Shown: positions 14,914 to 22,951, counted from the stretch's first letter. The stretch: DNA of 31,459 bases from AWTP1-13 sp039808585 (GCA_039808585.1 JBDHTJ010000045.1:1-31459); one strand, 5' to 3'. Notes: generated by a model from the letters alone, not told the origin. Program-made: numbers and translations.

Positions 14914-14940
14914 GGCTGCCGGCAGGTGCGGCCGGCAGCC
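14914..14940 (-). terminator. Hairpin between cobS and cobT (possible attenuator)
   Basis: GGCTGCCGGC and GCCGGCAGCC form a perfect 10-bp GC-rich stem with a 7-base loop. Read on the minus strand it is followed by TTTCCC, and it lies 27 bases before the cobT start and 9 bases after the cobS stop. It looks like a partial terminator or an mRNA-stabilising structure that lowers cobT relative to cobS expression. Confidence 0.55.
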
Positions 14941-14949
14941 CTGCTGGCA

Positions 14950-15942
14950 TCACGCCAGTGCCACGTTCACCGCGCTCTCGGGCAATTCCTCGCCGAAGCA
15001 GCGCTGGTAGAATTCGGCGACCAGCGGCCGCTCGAGTTCGTCGCACTTGTTGACGAAGGTGGCACGGAAGGCGAAGCCGATATCACCGAAAATCTCGGCA
15101 TTCTCGGCCCAGGTGATCACGGTACGGGGGCTCATCACCGTCGAAAGGTCGCCGTTGATGAACGCCGAGCGCGTCAGGTCTGCAACGCGCACCATGTTGG
15201 AGATCTGCTTCCGCTTGGCCTCGCTCTTCTGGAAGCTCTTCGCCTTCGAGAGAACGATCTTCACCTCGATGTCGTGCGGCAGGTAATTGAGCGTGGCAAC
15301 GATCGACCAGCGGTCCATCTGGCCCTGGTTGATCTGCTGCGTGCCGTGATAGAGGCCGGAGGTATCACCGAGGCCGATCGTGTTCGTGGTGGCGAACAGC
15401 CGGAAGCAGGGATGCGGCCGGATCACCTTCGATTGGTCGAGCAGCGTCAGTTTTCCCGAAACCTCGAGCACGCGCTGGATCACGAACATCACGTCCGGGC
15501 GCCCTGCGTCATATTCGTCGAAGCACAGCGCGGTGTTGGTCTGCAGAGCCCACGGCAGGATGCCCTCGCGGAACTCCGTCACCTGCTTGCCGTCCTTCAG
15601 CACGATCGCGTCCTTGCCGACGAGATCGATGCGCGACACGTGGCTGTCGAGGTTGACGCGCACGCACGGCCAGTTGAGCCGTGCAGCCACCTGCTCCACG
15701 TGGGACGACTTGCCCGTGCCGTGATAGCCCTGGATCATCACGCGGCGGTTGTGCTTGAAGCCGGCGAGGATCGCCAGCGTCACTTCCCGCGCGAAGACGT
15801 AGTCCGGGTCGAAATCGGGAACGTAGTCGTTGGGTTTCGAGTAGGCCGGCACTTCAAGATCGGTGTCGATGCCGAAAACTTCGCGCACGGACACTTTCTT
15901 GTCCGGCATGCCGGGCACGCCGGCTTGGGCTTGGGCAGGCAT
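14950..15942 (-). CDS. cobS: Cobaltochelatase ATPase subunit CobS
   Basis: 330 aa, the normal CobS length. It is the MoxR/BchI-like AAA+ ATPase that forms rings with CobT and drives cobalt insertion by CobN. Walker A is GYHGTGKS at residues 72-79 and Walker B is ALCFDEYD at 138-145. ATTNTIGLGD (sensor-1 region) and YHGTQQINQGQMDRW follow. The start at 15942 is chosen because AAGGA lies 6-7 bases upstream and the product begins MPAQAQ; an ATG 60 bases upstream adds a basic, unconserved extension. It lies 92 bases downstream of the J-domain protein gene and upstream of cobT on the same strand. Confidence 0.96.
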   Translation of the reverse strand: MPAQAQAGVPGMPDKKVSVREVFGIDTDLEVPAYSKPNDYVPDFDPDYVFAREVTLAILAGFKHNRRVMIQGYHGTGKSSHVEQVAARLNWPCVRVNLDSHVSRIDLVGKDAIVLKDGKQVTEFREGILPWALQTNTALCFDEYDAGRPDVMFVIQRVLEVSGKLTLLDQSKVIRPHPCFRLFATTNTIGLGDTSGLYHGTQQINQGQMDRWSIVATLNYLPHDIEVKIVLSKAKSFQKSEAKRKQISNMVRVADLTRSAFINGDLSTVMSPRTVITWAENAEIFGDIGFAFRATFVNKCDELERPLVAEFYQRCFGEELPESAVNVALA

Positions 15943-16034
15943 AGCGTCCTTTTTCCGGGATTTTGCAGGGAGCTGGACGTTCGAAGCCCGCCCCCGCGTC
16001 ACTGCGTGTGGTCCTTAGAGAAGTAGGGCCGGCG

Positions 16035-16655
16035 TTACACCAACCCAGCCTGTTTCAGATAGTTATAGGCTTGGATGATTTCGCGCAACTTGTCCTCCGA
16101 GCGCGTATCGCCGCCGTTGAGGTCCGGGTGGTGCAGCTTCACCTGCTCCTTGAAGCGCGCCTTGATCATCTCGCGCGTCGCCGTAACCTCAAGATTGAGC
16201 GTATCCAATGCCTTGCGCTCGAGCGGCTTCAGCGCGCGGCGCCCGCTCTCGGGCTGCGCCGGTTTATTCGATCGCCAGGCAAAGAAGTCGTGCGGATCGT
16301 TCACACGCGGCCCGCTGCCCTCCGGCGCTGCGCCACTCGGGGCACGCGTGCCATGCGCCCAGGCGTTGGCGCCGGTTTTCCAGGTCGGGCGGTGGCCGAT
16401 CACGCTTTCCTTCTGGAAGGCGGTCACCTCGTCGTTGCTCCAGCCTTCGAAATAGTTGTACGAGGCGTTGAACTCGCGCACGTGGTCGATGCAAAACATA
16501 TAGTACTGCCCGTCGAGGCCGCGATGCCGGGGTGCGCGATGCTGCCCGGGGTTCTTGCACCCCTTCCAATCGCACGGAGGCAGCGTCTCGGAGGGGGCCT
16601 TCGCCTCGTCCCGCCGTACGCGCACACCGTCGAAATATTTTGAATCGAGCTTCAT
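16035..16655 (-). CDS. J-domain protein with N-terminal Cys/His cluster
   Basis: 206 aa. The C-terminal 60 residues are a J domain with the HPD motif at 176-178 (HHPDLNGGD), which would stimulate a DnaK-type ATPase. Unlike DnaJ, the J domain is C-terminal and there is no Gly/Phe region or DnaJ zinc domain. The N-terminal half has C28, C33, H39, C55 and H58 in the order CDWKGC, GQHRAP, FCIDH, which looks like a small zinc-binding module. J proteins of this architecture next to cobS are familiar in Rhizobiales; their client is not known to me. The start at 16655 is set by the conserved MKLDSKYFD opening. It is divergent from the helicase gene by 213 bases. Confidence 0.85.
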   Translation of the reverse strand: MKLDSKYFDGVRVRRDEAKAPSETLPPCDWKGCKNPGQHRAPRHRGLDGQYYMFCIDHVREFNASYNYFEGWSNDEVTAFQKESVIGHRPTWKTGANAWAHGTRAPSGAAPEGSGPRVNDPHDFFAWRSNKPAQPESGRRALKPLERKALDTLNLEVTATREMIKARFKEQVKLHHPDLNGGDTRSEDKLREIIQAYNYLKQAGLV

Positions 16656-16868
16656 GACCTGCCGAGTATGGGCGCACTCAACCGCGTGCACAAGAGAACC
16701 GCCCCGTCTCCGTGACAACAAATTCCCCCCGCGACGCGAACGCCGCACTTGCCGGCATGTCGCACCGTTCGCTGCTTGCCGTCCTGCGCTCTTTTTGTGC
16801 TTGCCCCTTGATCTTGTCGCACCACTCTGCAATGCCTCCGCATCCTGCAATTGCTAGGAAAGCCTGTA

Positions 16869-19800
16869 ATGGGTTTCGATACTGCTAACCGCAGCCGCAA
16901 TGTCACTGCCGTCCTCGGTCCCACCAATACCGGCAAGACCCATCTGGCGATCGAGCGCATGCTCGGTCACGAGAGCGGCCTCATCGGCTTGCCGCTGCGG
17001 CTGCTTGCGCGAGAGGTTTACGACAAGATCTCTCAACGCGTCGGCGCCGACAGGGTTGCGCTGATCACGGGCGAGGAGAAGATCAAGCCCGACAGCGCGC
17101 GCTACTACGTGTGCACGGTCGAAGCCATGCCGCGTGAGGCCAATGTCGATTTCCTCGCCATCGACGAGGTGCAGCTGTGCGCCGACCCAGAGCGTGGCCA
17201 TGTCTTTACCGACAGGCTGCTTCACGTTCGTGGCAATCAGGAGACGCTTCTGCTTGGCGCGCAGACCATGCGCGAGGCGATTTCTGATCTCATCCCCGGC
17301 GCCAACTTCATCTCGCGCCCGCGCCTTTCCAAGCTCACCTACGCTGGCGAGAAGAAGATCACGCGCCTTCCCCCGCGCTCGGCGGTGGTCGCCTTTTCTG
17401 CTTCCGAAGTCTATGCGATCGCAGAGCTTATCCGCCGCCAGCGCGGCGGCGCCGCCGTTGTCCTCGGCGCGCTCAGCCCTCGTACACGTAATGCCCAGGT
17501 TGCTCTTTATCAATCTGGCGATGTCGATTTCCTCGTCGCCACCGATGCCATCGGCATGGGCCTCAACCTCGACGTCGATCATGTCGCCTTCGCCGGCATC
17601 CGCAAGTTCGATGGCCAGGTGCATCGCCAGCTGACAGCTGGCGAGCTTGCCCAGATTGCAGGCCGCGCCGGACGCCACATGAACGATGGCACCTTCGGCG
17701 TGACGGGCGGCGTGCCGCCCCTCGACCCTGATCTCATCGAGCGGCTCGAAACGCACGCCTTCGAAAACGTGAAGTCCTTGCAGTGGCGCGCCCGCGACCT
17801 CGACTTCCGCACCCTCGATGCCCTGCGCGACAGCCTCCGACAGGTGCCCCGGGAGCAGCGCCTCACCCGTGCCCGCATGGCCGACGACGTCACCGCCCTC
17901 GAGAACCTCAGCCACGATCGCGAAGTCGTGGACCTGGCCACCAACCCCGCCGCCGTAAGCCGCCTGTGGGACGTCTGCCAGATCCCCGACTACCGCAAGA
18001 TCTCCCAGCAGAACCATGCCGAGCTTGCCGGTACCCTCTACAAGTTCCTCATGACCGGTGAGGAGCGCATTCCCGAAGACTGGTTCGCCAAGCAGGTCGC
18101 CTTCTCCGAGCGCACGGATGGCGACATCGACACCTTGTCCAACCGCATCGCTCACATTCGCACCTGGACCTTCGTCTCCAACCGTGCCGAGTGGCTGGCC
18201 AATCCGTCTCATTGGCAGGAGCGCACGCGTGCCATCGAGGACGCGCTTTCCGATGCTCTGCACGAACGCCTCACGCAGCGCTTCGTCGACCGCCGCACTT
18301 CCGCACTCATGCGCGGGCTCAAGGAAAAGGACGAGATGACGGCCGAAATCGGCGAGGATGGCCGCATCGAGGTCGAGAAGCACTATGTCGGCCGCCTCAA
18401 GGGCTTCCGCTTCTTCCCCGACACCGAGGCAGAAGGCATTCACGGCAAGGCCATGCGCTCGGCCGCCCAGCACGTCGTCACGCGCGAACTCGGCATGCGC
18501 GTGCGCCGCGTCGTCTCGGCCAAGCCCGATGCCTTCAAGCTCACCCGCAAGGGCACCATTGTCTGGCGCGACGAAGAAATCGGCCGGCTGGAGGCGGGCG
18601 AAGATCCGCTCAAGCCCCTCGTCAGCGTCATCGCCGACGAATACCTGCAGGCACCCGAGAAGGAAAAGGTTCAGGAACGGCTCGCCACCTGGGTCACGGA
18701 GACCATCGCGGAGCGCCTCAAGCCGCTGGTGGAGATTTCCAACGCCACTGACATCCAGGGGCTGGCACGCGGCATCGCCTTCCGCCTGAAAGAGGGCTTC
18801 GGCGCCTTGTCCCGCGATAGCGTCGCCGAGGAGGTGCGCTCCCTTGATCAGCCCGCCCGCGCCCAGCTGCGCAAGTACGGCGTGCGCTTCGGTGCCTTCA
18901 ACATCTACTTCCCCTTGCTCCTCAAGCCCGCCTCCGCCGATCTCGCCTGCAGCCTCTGGCTGTTGAAGAACAAGGCGGCCGCAGGGTTGGAGGGCGATGA
19001 TGCGCCCCTGCCCGAGCCGCCGCGTGCAGGCCTGACATCCACCCTGGTGGACCCAAAGATTCCCGAGGCCTTCTACCGTGTCGCCGGCTTCCACGTTTGC
19101 GGGCCCCGCGCCGTGCGCATGGACATGCTGGAGCGCCTCGCCGATCTGATCCGGCCGCTGATGGCCTGGCGTAAGCCGCAAGGGGAGGGGACTGAGGCAG
19201 CCGTGCCGCCCAAGGGCTCCACGGGTGACGGTGGCTTCACCGCCATTCCCGAAATGATGTCGATCCTCGGCTGCTCGGCCGCGGAGCTCGGCAATGTATT
19301 GAAGTCTCTTGGTTTCTGGCTCGACCGTCGCCTCGTGAAGCCCGAGACCGCGCCCGCGCCGAAGCCCGAGGCGGCCTCACCCTCTGATGCGTCCTCTGCG
19401 CAAGCCGCGGCGCCAGCCAGCGAGCCCCAAGCGCCCGTCGAGCCGCCCGTCGAGGCGCCTGTCGAGCCGTCCGTCGGGCCGCCCGTCGAACCATCGGCCG
19501 AGGCAGCAGCGCCGCCAACACAGGAAGCCCCTGTCCAGGCTGCGGAAACCGTTTCGCCGCCCGCCGCTGAAGCCGTCGCAGCCGAACCCGCGGAGCCCGC
19601 GGCAGCGGCAGCCGCCACTGCGCCCGCCACCGAGGCTGCAGCGGAGAGCAAGGCCGAGGACAAGCCGGAAGAGAAGTGGATCGAGATCTGGCGGCCGCGT
19701 CGCCGCGGGGCGCACTTCGAGCGCCGCGAGGGGCGTGAAGGCCGTGAGGGCCGTGAAGGCAAGCCCGGCGAACGCCACGGCCGCCGTCATCAGCACCACC

Positions 19801-20207
19801 GCGGCCGTCCTCCCCATAAGGATCAGCAGCGCCCGGCGGACGCGCAGGTCACCGCCGCGGCTGCCCCCGGCGAGGCTGCTGCCGCGCCGGTTGCCGACCA
19901 GCAGCCTCCCCGCCAGGACCGGCCCGATCAGCGCCGTGACCACCGCCGCCACCAGGGCCAGCGTCACGAGCAGGGCCAGCGTCACGAGAAGGGCGGCAAG
20001 CCGTTCGATCGCAACGCCGATGCCCGTCGTGGAGAAGGCAAGGGTGGCCGTCCCAACCAGCGCTTCGACCGCGATCGCAAGCGCGATGATCGCCCGCGCA
20101 CCGTCATGCAGGCAGGCCCGCCGAAAGGCTCCGGCGTTGACCCCGATTCGCCCTTCGCCGCCTTGTCGCGCCTGAAGGCACAGATGGAAAAGAGCAACTC
20201 CAAGTAA
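16869..20207 (+). CDS. SUV3-like DEAD/DExH RNA helicase with long disordered tail
   Basis: 1112 aa. The N-terminal 500 residues match the SUV3 group of superfamily-2 helicases, whose mitochondrial members unwind RNA for PNPase-mediated decay. Motifs are Walker A GPTNTGKT (17-24), motif II DEVQ (99-102), ATDAIGMGLNLD (224-235) and QIAGRAGRH (262-270), with SUV3-type C-terminal segments beyond. From about residue 822 the protein is low complexity: an Ala/Pro/Glu/Val-rich stretch with PVEP repeats, then EEKWIEIWRPRRRG, then an Arg/Gly/His/Gln-rich basic tail with GREG and GQRHE repeats. This recalls scaffold tails such as that of RNase E. ATG at 16869 is preferred over an in-frame TTG 18 bases earlier because AGGAAAG lies 6 bases before it. 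It starts a plus-strand cluster with the S4 gene 12 bases later. Confidence 0.9.
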   Translation: MGFDTANRSRNVTAVLGPTNTGKTHLAIERMLGHESGLIGLPLRLLAREVYDKISQRVGADRVALITGEEKIKPDSARYYVCTVEAMPREANVDFLAIDEVQLCADPERGHVFTDRLLHVRGNQETLLLGAQTMREAISDLIPGANFISRPRLSKLTYAGEKKITRLPPRSAVVAFSASEVYAIAELIRRQRGGAAVVLGALSPRTRNAQVALYQSGDVDFLVATDAIGMGLNLDVDHVAFAGIRKFDGQVHRQLTAGELAQIAGRAGRHMNDGTFGVTGGVPPLDPDLIERLETHAFENVKSLQWRARDLDFRTLDALRDSLRQVPREQRLTRARMADDVTALENLSHDREVVDLATNPAAVSRLWDVCQIPDYRKISQQNHAELAGTLYKFLMTGEERIPEDWFAKQVAFSERTDGDIDTLSNRIAHIRTWTFVSNRAEWLANPSHWQERTRAIEDALSDALHERLTQRFVDRRTSALMRGLKEKDEMTAEIGEDGRIEVEKHYVGRLKGFRFFPDTEAEGIHGKAMRSAAQHVVTRELGMRVRRVVSAKPDAFKLTRKGTIVWRDEEIGRLEAGEDPLKPLVSVIADEYLQAPEKEKVQERLATWVTETIAERLKPLVEISNATDIQGLARGIAFRLKEGFGALSRDSVAEEVRSLDQPARAQLRKYGVRFGAFNIYFPLLLKPASADLACSLWLLKNKAAAGLEGDDAPLPEPPRAGLTSTLVDPKIPEAFYRVAGFHVCGPRAVRMDMLERLADLIRPLMAWRKPQGEGTEAAVPPKGSTGDGGFTAIPEMMSILGCSAAELGNVLKSLGFWLDRRLVKPETAPAPKPEAASPSDASSAQAAAPASEPQAPVEPPVEAPVEPSVGPPVEPSAEAAAPPTQEAPVQAAETVSPPAAEAVAAEPAEPAAAAAATAPATEAAAESKAEDKPEEKWIEIWRPRRRGAHFERREGREGREGREGKPGERHGRRHQHHRGRPPHKDQQRPADAQVTAAAAPGEAAAAPVADQQPPRQDRPDQRRDHRRHQGQRHEQGQRHEKGGKPFDRNADARRGEGKGGRPNQRFDRDRKRDDRPRTVMQAGPPKGSGVDPDSPFAALSRLKAQMEKSNSK
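19437..19493 (+). repeat. 12-bp tandem repeats coding VEPP-like units
   Basis: Four full units (GTCGAGCCGCCC, GTCGAGGCGCCT, GTCGAGCCGTCC, GTCGGGCCGCCC) and a partial fifth lie in frame inside the helicase tail, coding Val-Glu/Gly-Pro/Ala-Pro/Ser. Copy number is likely variable between strains. Confidence 0.8.
19953..19988 (+). repeat. Perfect 18-bp tandem duplication in helicase tail
   Basis: The unit CAGGGCCAGCGTCACGAG occurs twice with no base difference, coding QGQRHE twice in the basic tail of the helicase. Perfect identity suggests recent slippage. Confidence 0.9.
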
Positions 20208-20219
20208 GGCGAGGCAGCC

Positions 20220-20630
20220 GTGGCCCAGGGCGAGGAGCGCGAGGATCGGGCCCAACCCGGCACGCAGCGCCTCGACAAGTGGCTGTGGTTCGCCCGCGTC
20301 CTCAAAAGCCGCACGCAGTCGGCAGCGGCCGTGTCCGAGGGGCGGGTGCGCATCAACCGCGTGCGTGCCGGCAAGCCGTCCCAGCTCATCAAGCCAGGTG
20401 ACGTCCTCACCATCGCTCTGCGCGAAAAGGTGCTTGTGCTCAAAATGATCGATCCGGGCGTCCGCCGTGGCCCTCCCGCCGAGGCACGCACGCTCTATGA
20501 AGACCTTACGCCGCCTCCGGCGCCATCGCCCCAATATCAAAGCCAGTCACACGGACAGCGCGACTCTGGCGCCGGCAGGCCCAGCAAGCGCGACCGTCGA
20601 CTAATTGACCGACTGAGGGGAAGCGATTGA
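20220..20630 (+). CDS. S4-domain RNA-binding protein (HslR/Hsp15-like)
   Basis: 136 aa. The S4 fold spans residues 16-75: QRLDKWLWFARVLKSRT, then SEGRVRINRVRAGKPSQ and LIKPGDVLTIAL, the signature of Hsp15-like proteins. Hsp15 of E. coli binds 50S subunits carrying a stalled nascent chain; the alphaproteobacterial member may do similar rRNA or tRNA binding. The remaining 60 residues are Pro/Gln/Ser/Arg-rich and basic. It starts with GTG at 20220, preceded by GAGG at 7 bases, and lies 12 bases after the helicase stop, so the two are surely co-transcribed. An RNA-binding partner role for the helicase is inference from this linkage. Confidence 0.88.
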   Translation: MAQGEEREDRAQPGTQRLDKWLWFARVLKSRTQSAAAVSEGRVRINRVRAGKPSQLIKPGDVLTIALREKVLVLKMIDPGVRRGPPAEARTLYEDLTPPPAPSPQYQSQSHGQRDSGAGRPSKRDRRLIDRLRGSD

Positions 20631-20757
20631 GGCATAAGCCTTTGCGGCAGGCCGCAGCAGCAGGTGCGTCAGTACATGCGGCTTGCAGTCGATGCCCAAC
20701 GTATGGCAACAGGTGCCAGGAAAGGCGCCTCGAGCAAAGCCACCGCCAGGATCCCGC

Positions 20758-21096
20758 ATGACCTACGTCGTCAACGACAACTGCATCAAGTGCAAGTTCA
20801 CCGATTGCGTTGAAGTCTGCCCCGTTGATTGCTTCTACGAGGGCGAGAACATGCTGGTCATCCACCCGGATGAGTGCATCGACTGCGGTGTTTGCGAGCC
20901 CGAGTGTCCGGTGGAGGCCATCAAGCCAGATACGGAGCCCAATCTCGAGCAGTGGCTGCAAGTCAACCGCGAGTATTCCGAGAAGTGGCCCAACATCACT
21001 TCCAAGAAAGAGCCGCCGGCCGACGCGGACGACTTCCGCGACAAGCCCGGAAAATTCGAGAAATACTTCTCGTCGGAGCCGGGCGCCGGCGATTGA
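20758..21096 (+). CDS. fdxA: Seven-iron ferredoxin FdxA
   Basis: 112 aa. A [3Fe-4S][4Fe-4S] ferredoxin of the Azotobacter FdI type. C9, C17 and C50 fit the 3Fe cluster, and C21, C40, C43 and C46 the 4Fe cluster; C12 and C25 correspond to the free cysteines of FdI. The second motif reads CIDCGVCEPECP. The C-terminal 50 residues are the usual family extension ending in KFEKYFS. It is a cytoplasmic electron carrier; its partner is not evident here. The start is fixed by the conserved MTYVVNDNCIKCK opening with AGGATC about 6 bases before it. It is 127 bases after the S4 gene and is closed by a strong terminator. Confidence 0.96.
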   Translation: MTYVVNDNCIKCKFTDCVEVCPVDCFYEGENMLVIHPDECIDCGVCEPECPVEAIKPDTEPNLEQWLQVNREYSEKWPNITSKKEPPADADDFRDKPGKFEKYFSSEPGAGD

Positions 21097-21116
21097 TTGC
21101 TTGGGTCTACACAAAG

Positions 21117-21139
21117 GGCGCAGCGTAAGCTGCGCCTTT
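21117..21139 (+). terminator. Intrinsic terminator of fdxA
   Basis: A perfect 8-bp stem, GGCGCAGC/GCTGCGCC, with tetraloop GTAA is followed by TTTATCGCTTTT, 20 bases past the fdxA stop. It should separate carD transcription from the helicase-S4-fdxA unit. Confidence 0.9.
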
Positions 21140-21559
21140 ATCGCTTTTACCGAACTTGGCTAAAGTTAACCCCGGCTCCCGAAGGCCCGTTTAAGCATGG
21201 GCGTCACGATTGTGTCTTTCGGGATACCCAGACCCTTCAAAATGCGTGAAGTTTGTGTTATAGGTCTTTGCATGGTGGTGGTGTGAACGAGTTTCCAAGC
21301 TGAGACCCCGCTCTGACATGCGGTTTCGCTGCGCACAACCGGCCAGGGCCGGTCGATGGAGAATTGCAGCGCAGTGGTGCTCCAACCAAGCCATTAGACG
21401 GCTCGTGCCCGGACATCAGTCCGGCAGGCACGGGAAGGCATGAACTCTGGGGGACGGAGACAGTAGTCGGCCGCCCGCGCTTCTGCGCGTTGGGCCGGGT
21501 GCATACATGACGTGTGCGGAAGCGGGAATACAACCGTTAGTAATAGTGAGATATCGGAC
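21140..21559 (+). promoter_or_regulatory. carD promoter region and structured leader
   Basis: 420 bases without a credible gene between the fdxA terminator and carD. An AT-rich patch containing TTATAG at 21258-21263 is a possible -10 box, with TTCAAA 16 bases upstream, though both are weak matches. If used, the leader would be nearly 300 bases long. Inside it CGTGCC-CGGAC at 21404-21414 pairs with GTCCG and, after a 3-base bulge, GGCACG at 21419-21432, a stable 11-bp hairpin. No known riboswitch was recognised. Confidence 0.35.
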
Positions 21560-22858
21560 ATGGCACGCAACAAGACCTCGGCCAAAAGCGCGGAGAAGAA
21601 GGTGGCAGTGAAGAAACCACAAGCGAAACCTGTCCCTGTCCGTGCCGCCTCGCCCGCCAAGACCGCTCCTGCAACGGCCGCGAAAGCAAAGCCGGCGCCC
21701 ACTCAGAAAGTTCCCGCCCCGAAAGTTTCCGCAAAGGCCGCTGTCCCTGTGAAATCCGAAGCCAAGAAGCCCGTCGCCCCGGCCCTCAAGAAGCCGGAGA
21801 AGGTCGCCGTGGAGAAGCCCCTGGCCGAGAAGGCGTCAGTCGAGAAGGTGCCAGTCGAGAAGATGCCAGTCGCGAAGGCGCCCGCTGCCGCCGCTGCTCA
21901 TGCCGCGCCAAAAGCGCCTGCTGCCGCGCCGAAAGCGGCGCCCGCCGCGGTCGCCAAGCCGGCGCAGCCGCCCGCTGCCGGCAAGGCAGCTGTCGCCAAG
22001 GCTCCTCCGGCCCCTGCCCAGGCAAAGCCTGTCGCCGCTGCGCCGCAGAAGGTGGCCGTGGCACCGAAGGCAGCCGTTCCCAAGGCACCCGTTCCGAAAG
22101 CTCCGGTCGCTGCCGCAGCCATGAAGGCTGCACCGCAGCCGGCCGCTCGGGCCATGCCCGCTTCCGCCAAGCCGCAGGCGCAAACCATCAGCGCTCCGGC
22201 AGCTTCTGCGCCTGCCGCCAAGGCACCTGCCGCGGCCCAGGCTCAACCGCCGAATGCCGCTGCAGCCGCCGCAAGCGCTGCCGCCGCCGCCGCCAAGAAG
22301 AACGTCAACGCGCGTCACGGCTTCAAGACCAACGAGTGGATCGTCTATCCCGCGCACGGCGTCGGCCGCATCGTGGCGATCGAGGAGCAGGAGATCGCCG
22401 GTCTTTCTCTCGAGCTGTTCGTGATCACGTTCGAGAAGGACAAGATGACCCTGCGCGTGCCCACCGGCAAATCGCAGAGCGTTGGCATGCGCAAGCTCGC
22501 CGAGGAAGCCACCGTCAAGAAGGCGATGGAAACCCTCAAGGGCAAGGCGCGCGTCAAGCGCACCATGTGGAGCCGCCGTGCACAGGAGTACGAGGCGAAG
22601 ATCAACTCCGGCGACCTCATCGCCATCGCCGAGGTTGTGCGCGATCTCTATCGCTCCGAAAGCCAGCCCGAGCAGTCCTACTCCGAGCGTCAGCTCTACG
22701 AGGCCGCGCTTGATCGCATGGCCCGCGAGATCGCTGCAGTCGAAAAGCTCGACGAGCGCGGTGCCGTCCAGCGCATCACCGACATCCTGTCGAAGAGCGC
22801 CAAGGGCCGTCGCATTGCCGCGGAAGAGGCGGCCGAAGCCGAGATCAAGGCAGCCTGA
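21560..22858 (+). CDS. CarD/CdnL-family transcription regulator with long H1-like N-terminal tail
   Basis: 432 aa, about 2.5 times a standard CarD/CdnL protein. Residues about 248-432 are the CarD domain: the RNA-polymerase-interacting part with EWIVYPAHGVGRIVAIEE and LELFVITFEKDKMTLRVP, then the helical DNA-binding part containing KRTMWSRRAQEYEAKI. CarD binds the polymerase beta subunit and stabilises open complexes, commonly at rRNA promoters. Residues 1-247 are almost only Ala, Lys, Pro and Val, with KAP, PVAK and PAAA units repeated, like the tail of histone H1, and should be disordered, basic and DNA-binding. The start at 21560 is the first ATG; the ribosome-binding site is weak. Terminators on both sides indicate an independent transcript. 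Confidence 0.9.
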   Translation: MARNKTSAKSAEKKVAVKKPQAKPVPVRAASPAKTAPATAAKAKPAPTQKVPAPKVSAKAAVPVKSEAKKPVAPALKKPEKVAVEKPLAEKASVEKVPVEKMPVAKAPAAAAAHAAPKAPAAAPKAAPAAVAKPAQPPAAGKAAVAKAPPAPAQAKPVAAAPQKVAVAPKAAVPKAPVPKAPVAAAAMKAAPQPAARAMPASAKPQAQTISAPAASAPAAKAPAAAQAQPPNAAAAAASAAAAAAKKNVNARHGFKTNEWIVYPAHGVGRIVAIEEQEIAGLSLELFVITFEKDKMTLRVPTGKSQSVGMRKLAEEATVKKAMETLKGKARVKRTMWSRRAQEYEAKINSGDLIAIAEVVRDLYRSESQPEQSYSERQLYEAALDRMAREIAAVEKLDERGAVQRITDILSKSAKGRRIAAEEAAEAEIKAA

Positions 22859-22901
22859 GTCTGCCCCGTCTCTGACTGATGCAACTCATTTCACGAGTAA
22901 G

Positions 22902-22937
22902 CTGCCCGGCCCACCAGCCGGGCAGTTTGTTTTTTTG
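22902..22937 (+). terminator. Intrinsic terminator of carD
   Basis: A perfect 9-bp stem, CTGCCCGGC/GCCGGGCAG, with a 6-base loop is followed by TTTGTTTTTTT, 43 bases past the carD stop. It also lies just beyond the end of the convergent nuclease-like gene. Confidence 0.93.
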
Positions 22938-22951
22938 GGCGCCATCGCATC

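Noticed and set aside
16851..16868. TTG start for the helicase
   Set aside because: The proposed TTG lies before the AGGAAAG ribosome-binding site that serves the ATG at 16869.
16854..19181. A 775-codon minus-strand frame opposite the helicase
   Set aside because: The plus-strand helicase motifs fully account for the sequence; the antisense frame has no recognisable domain.
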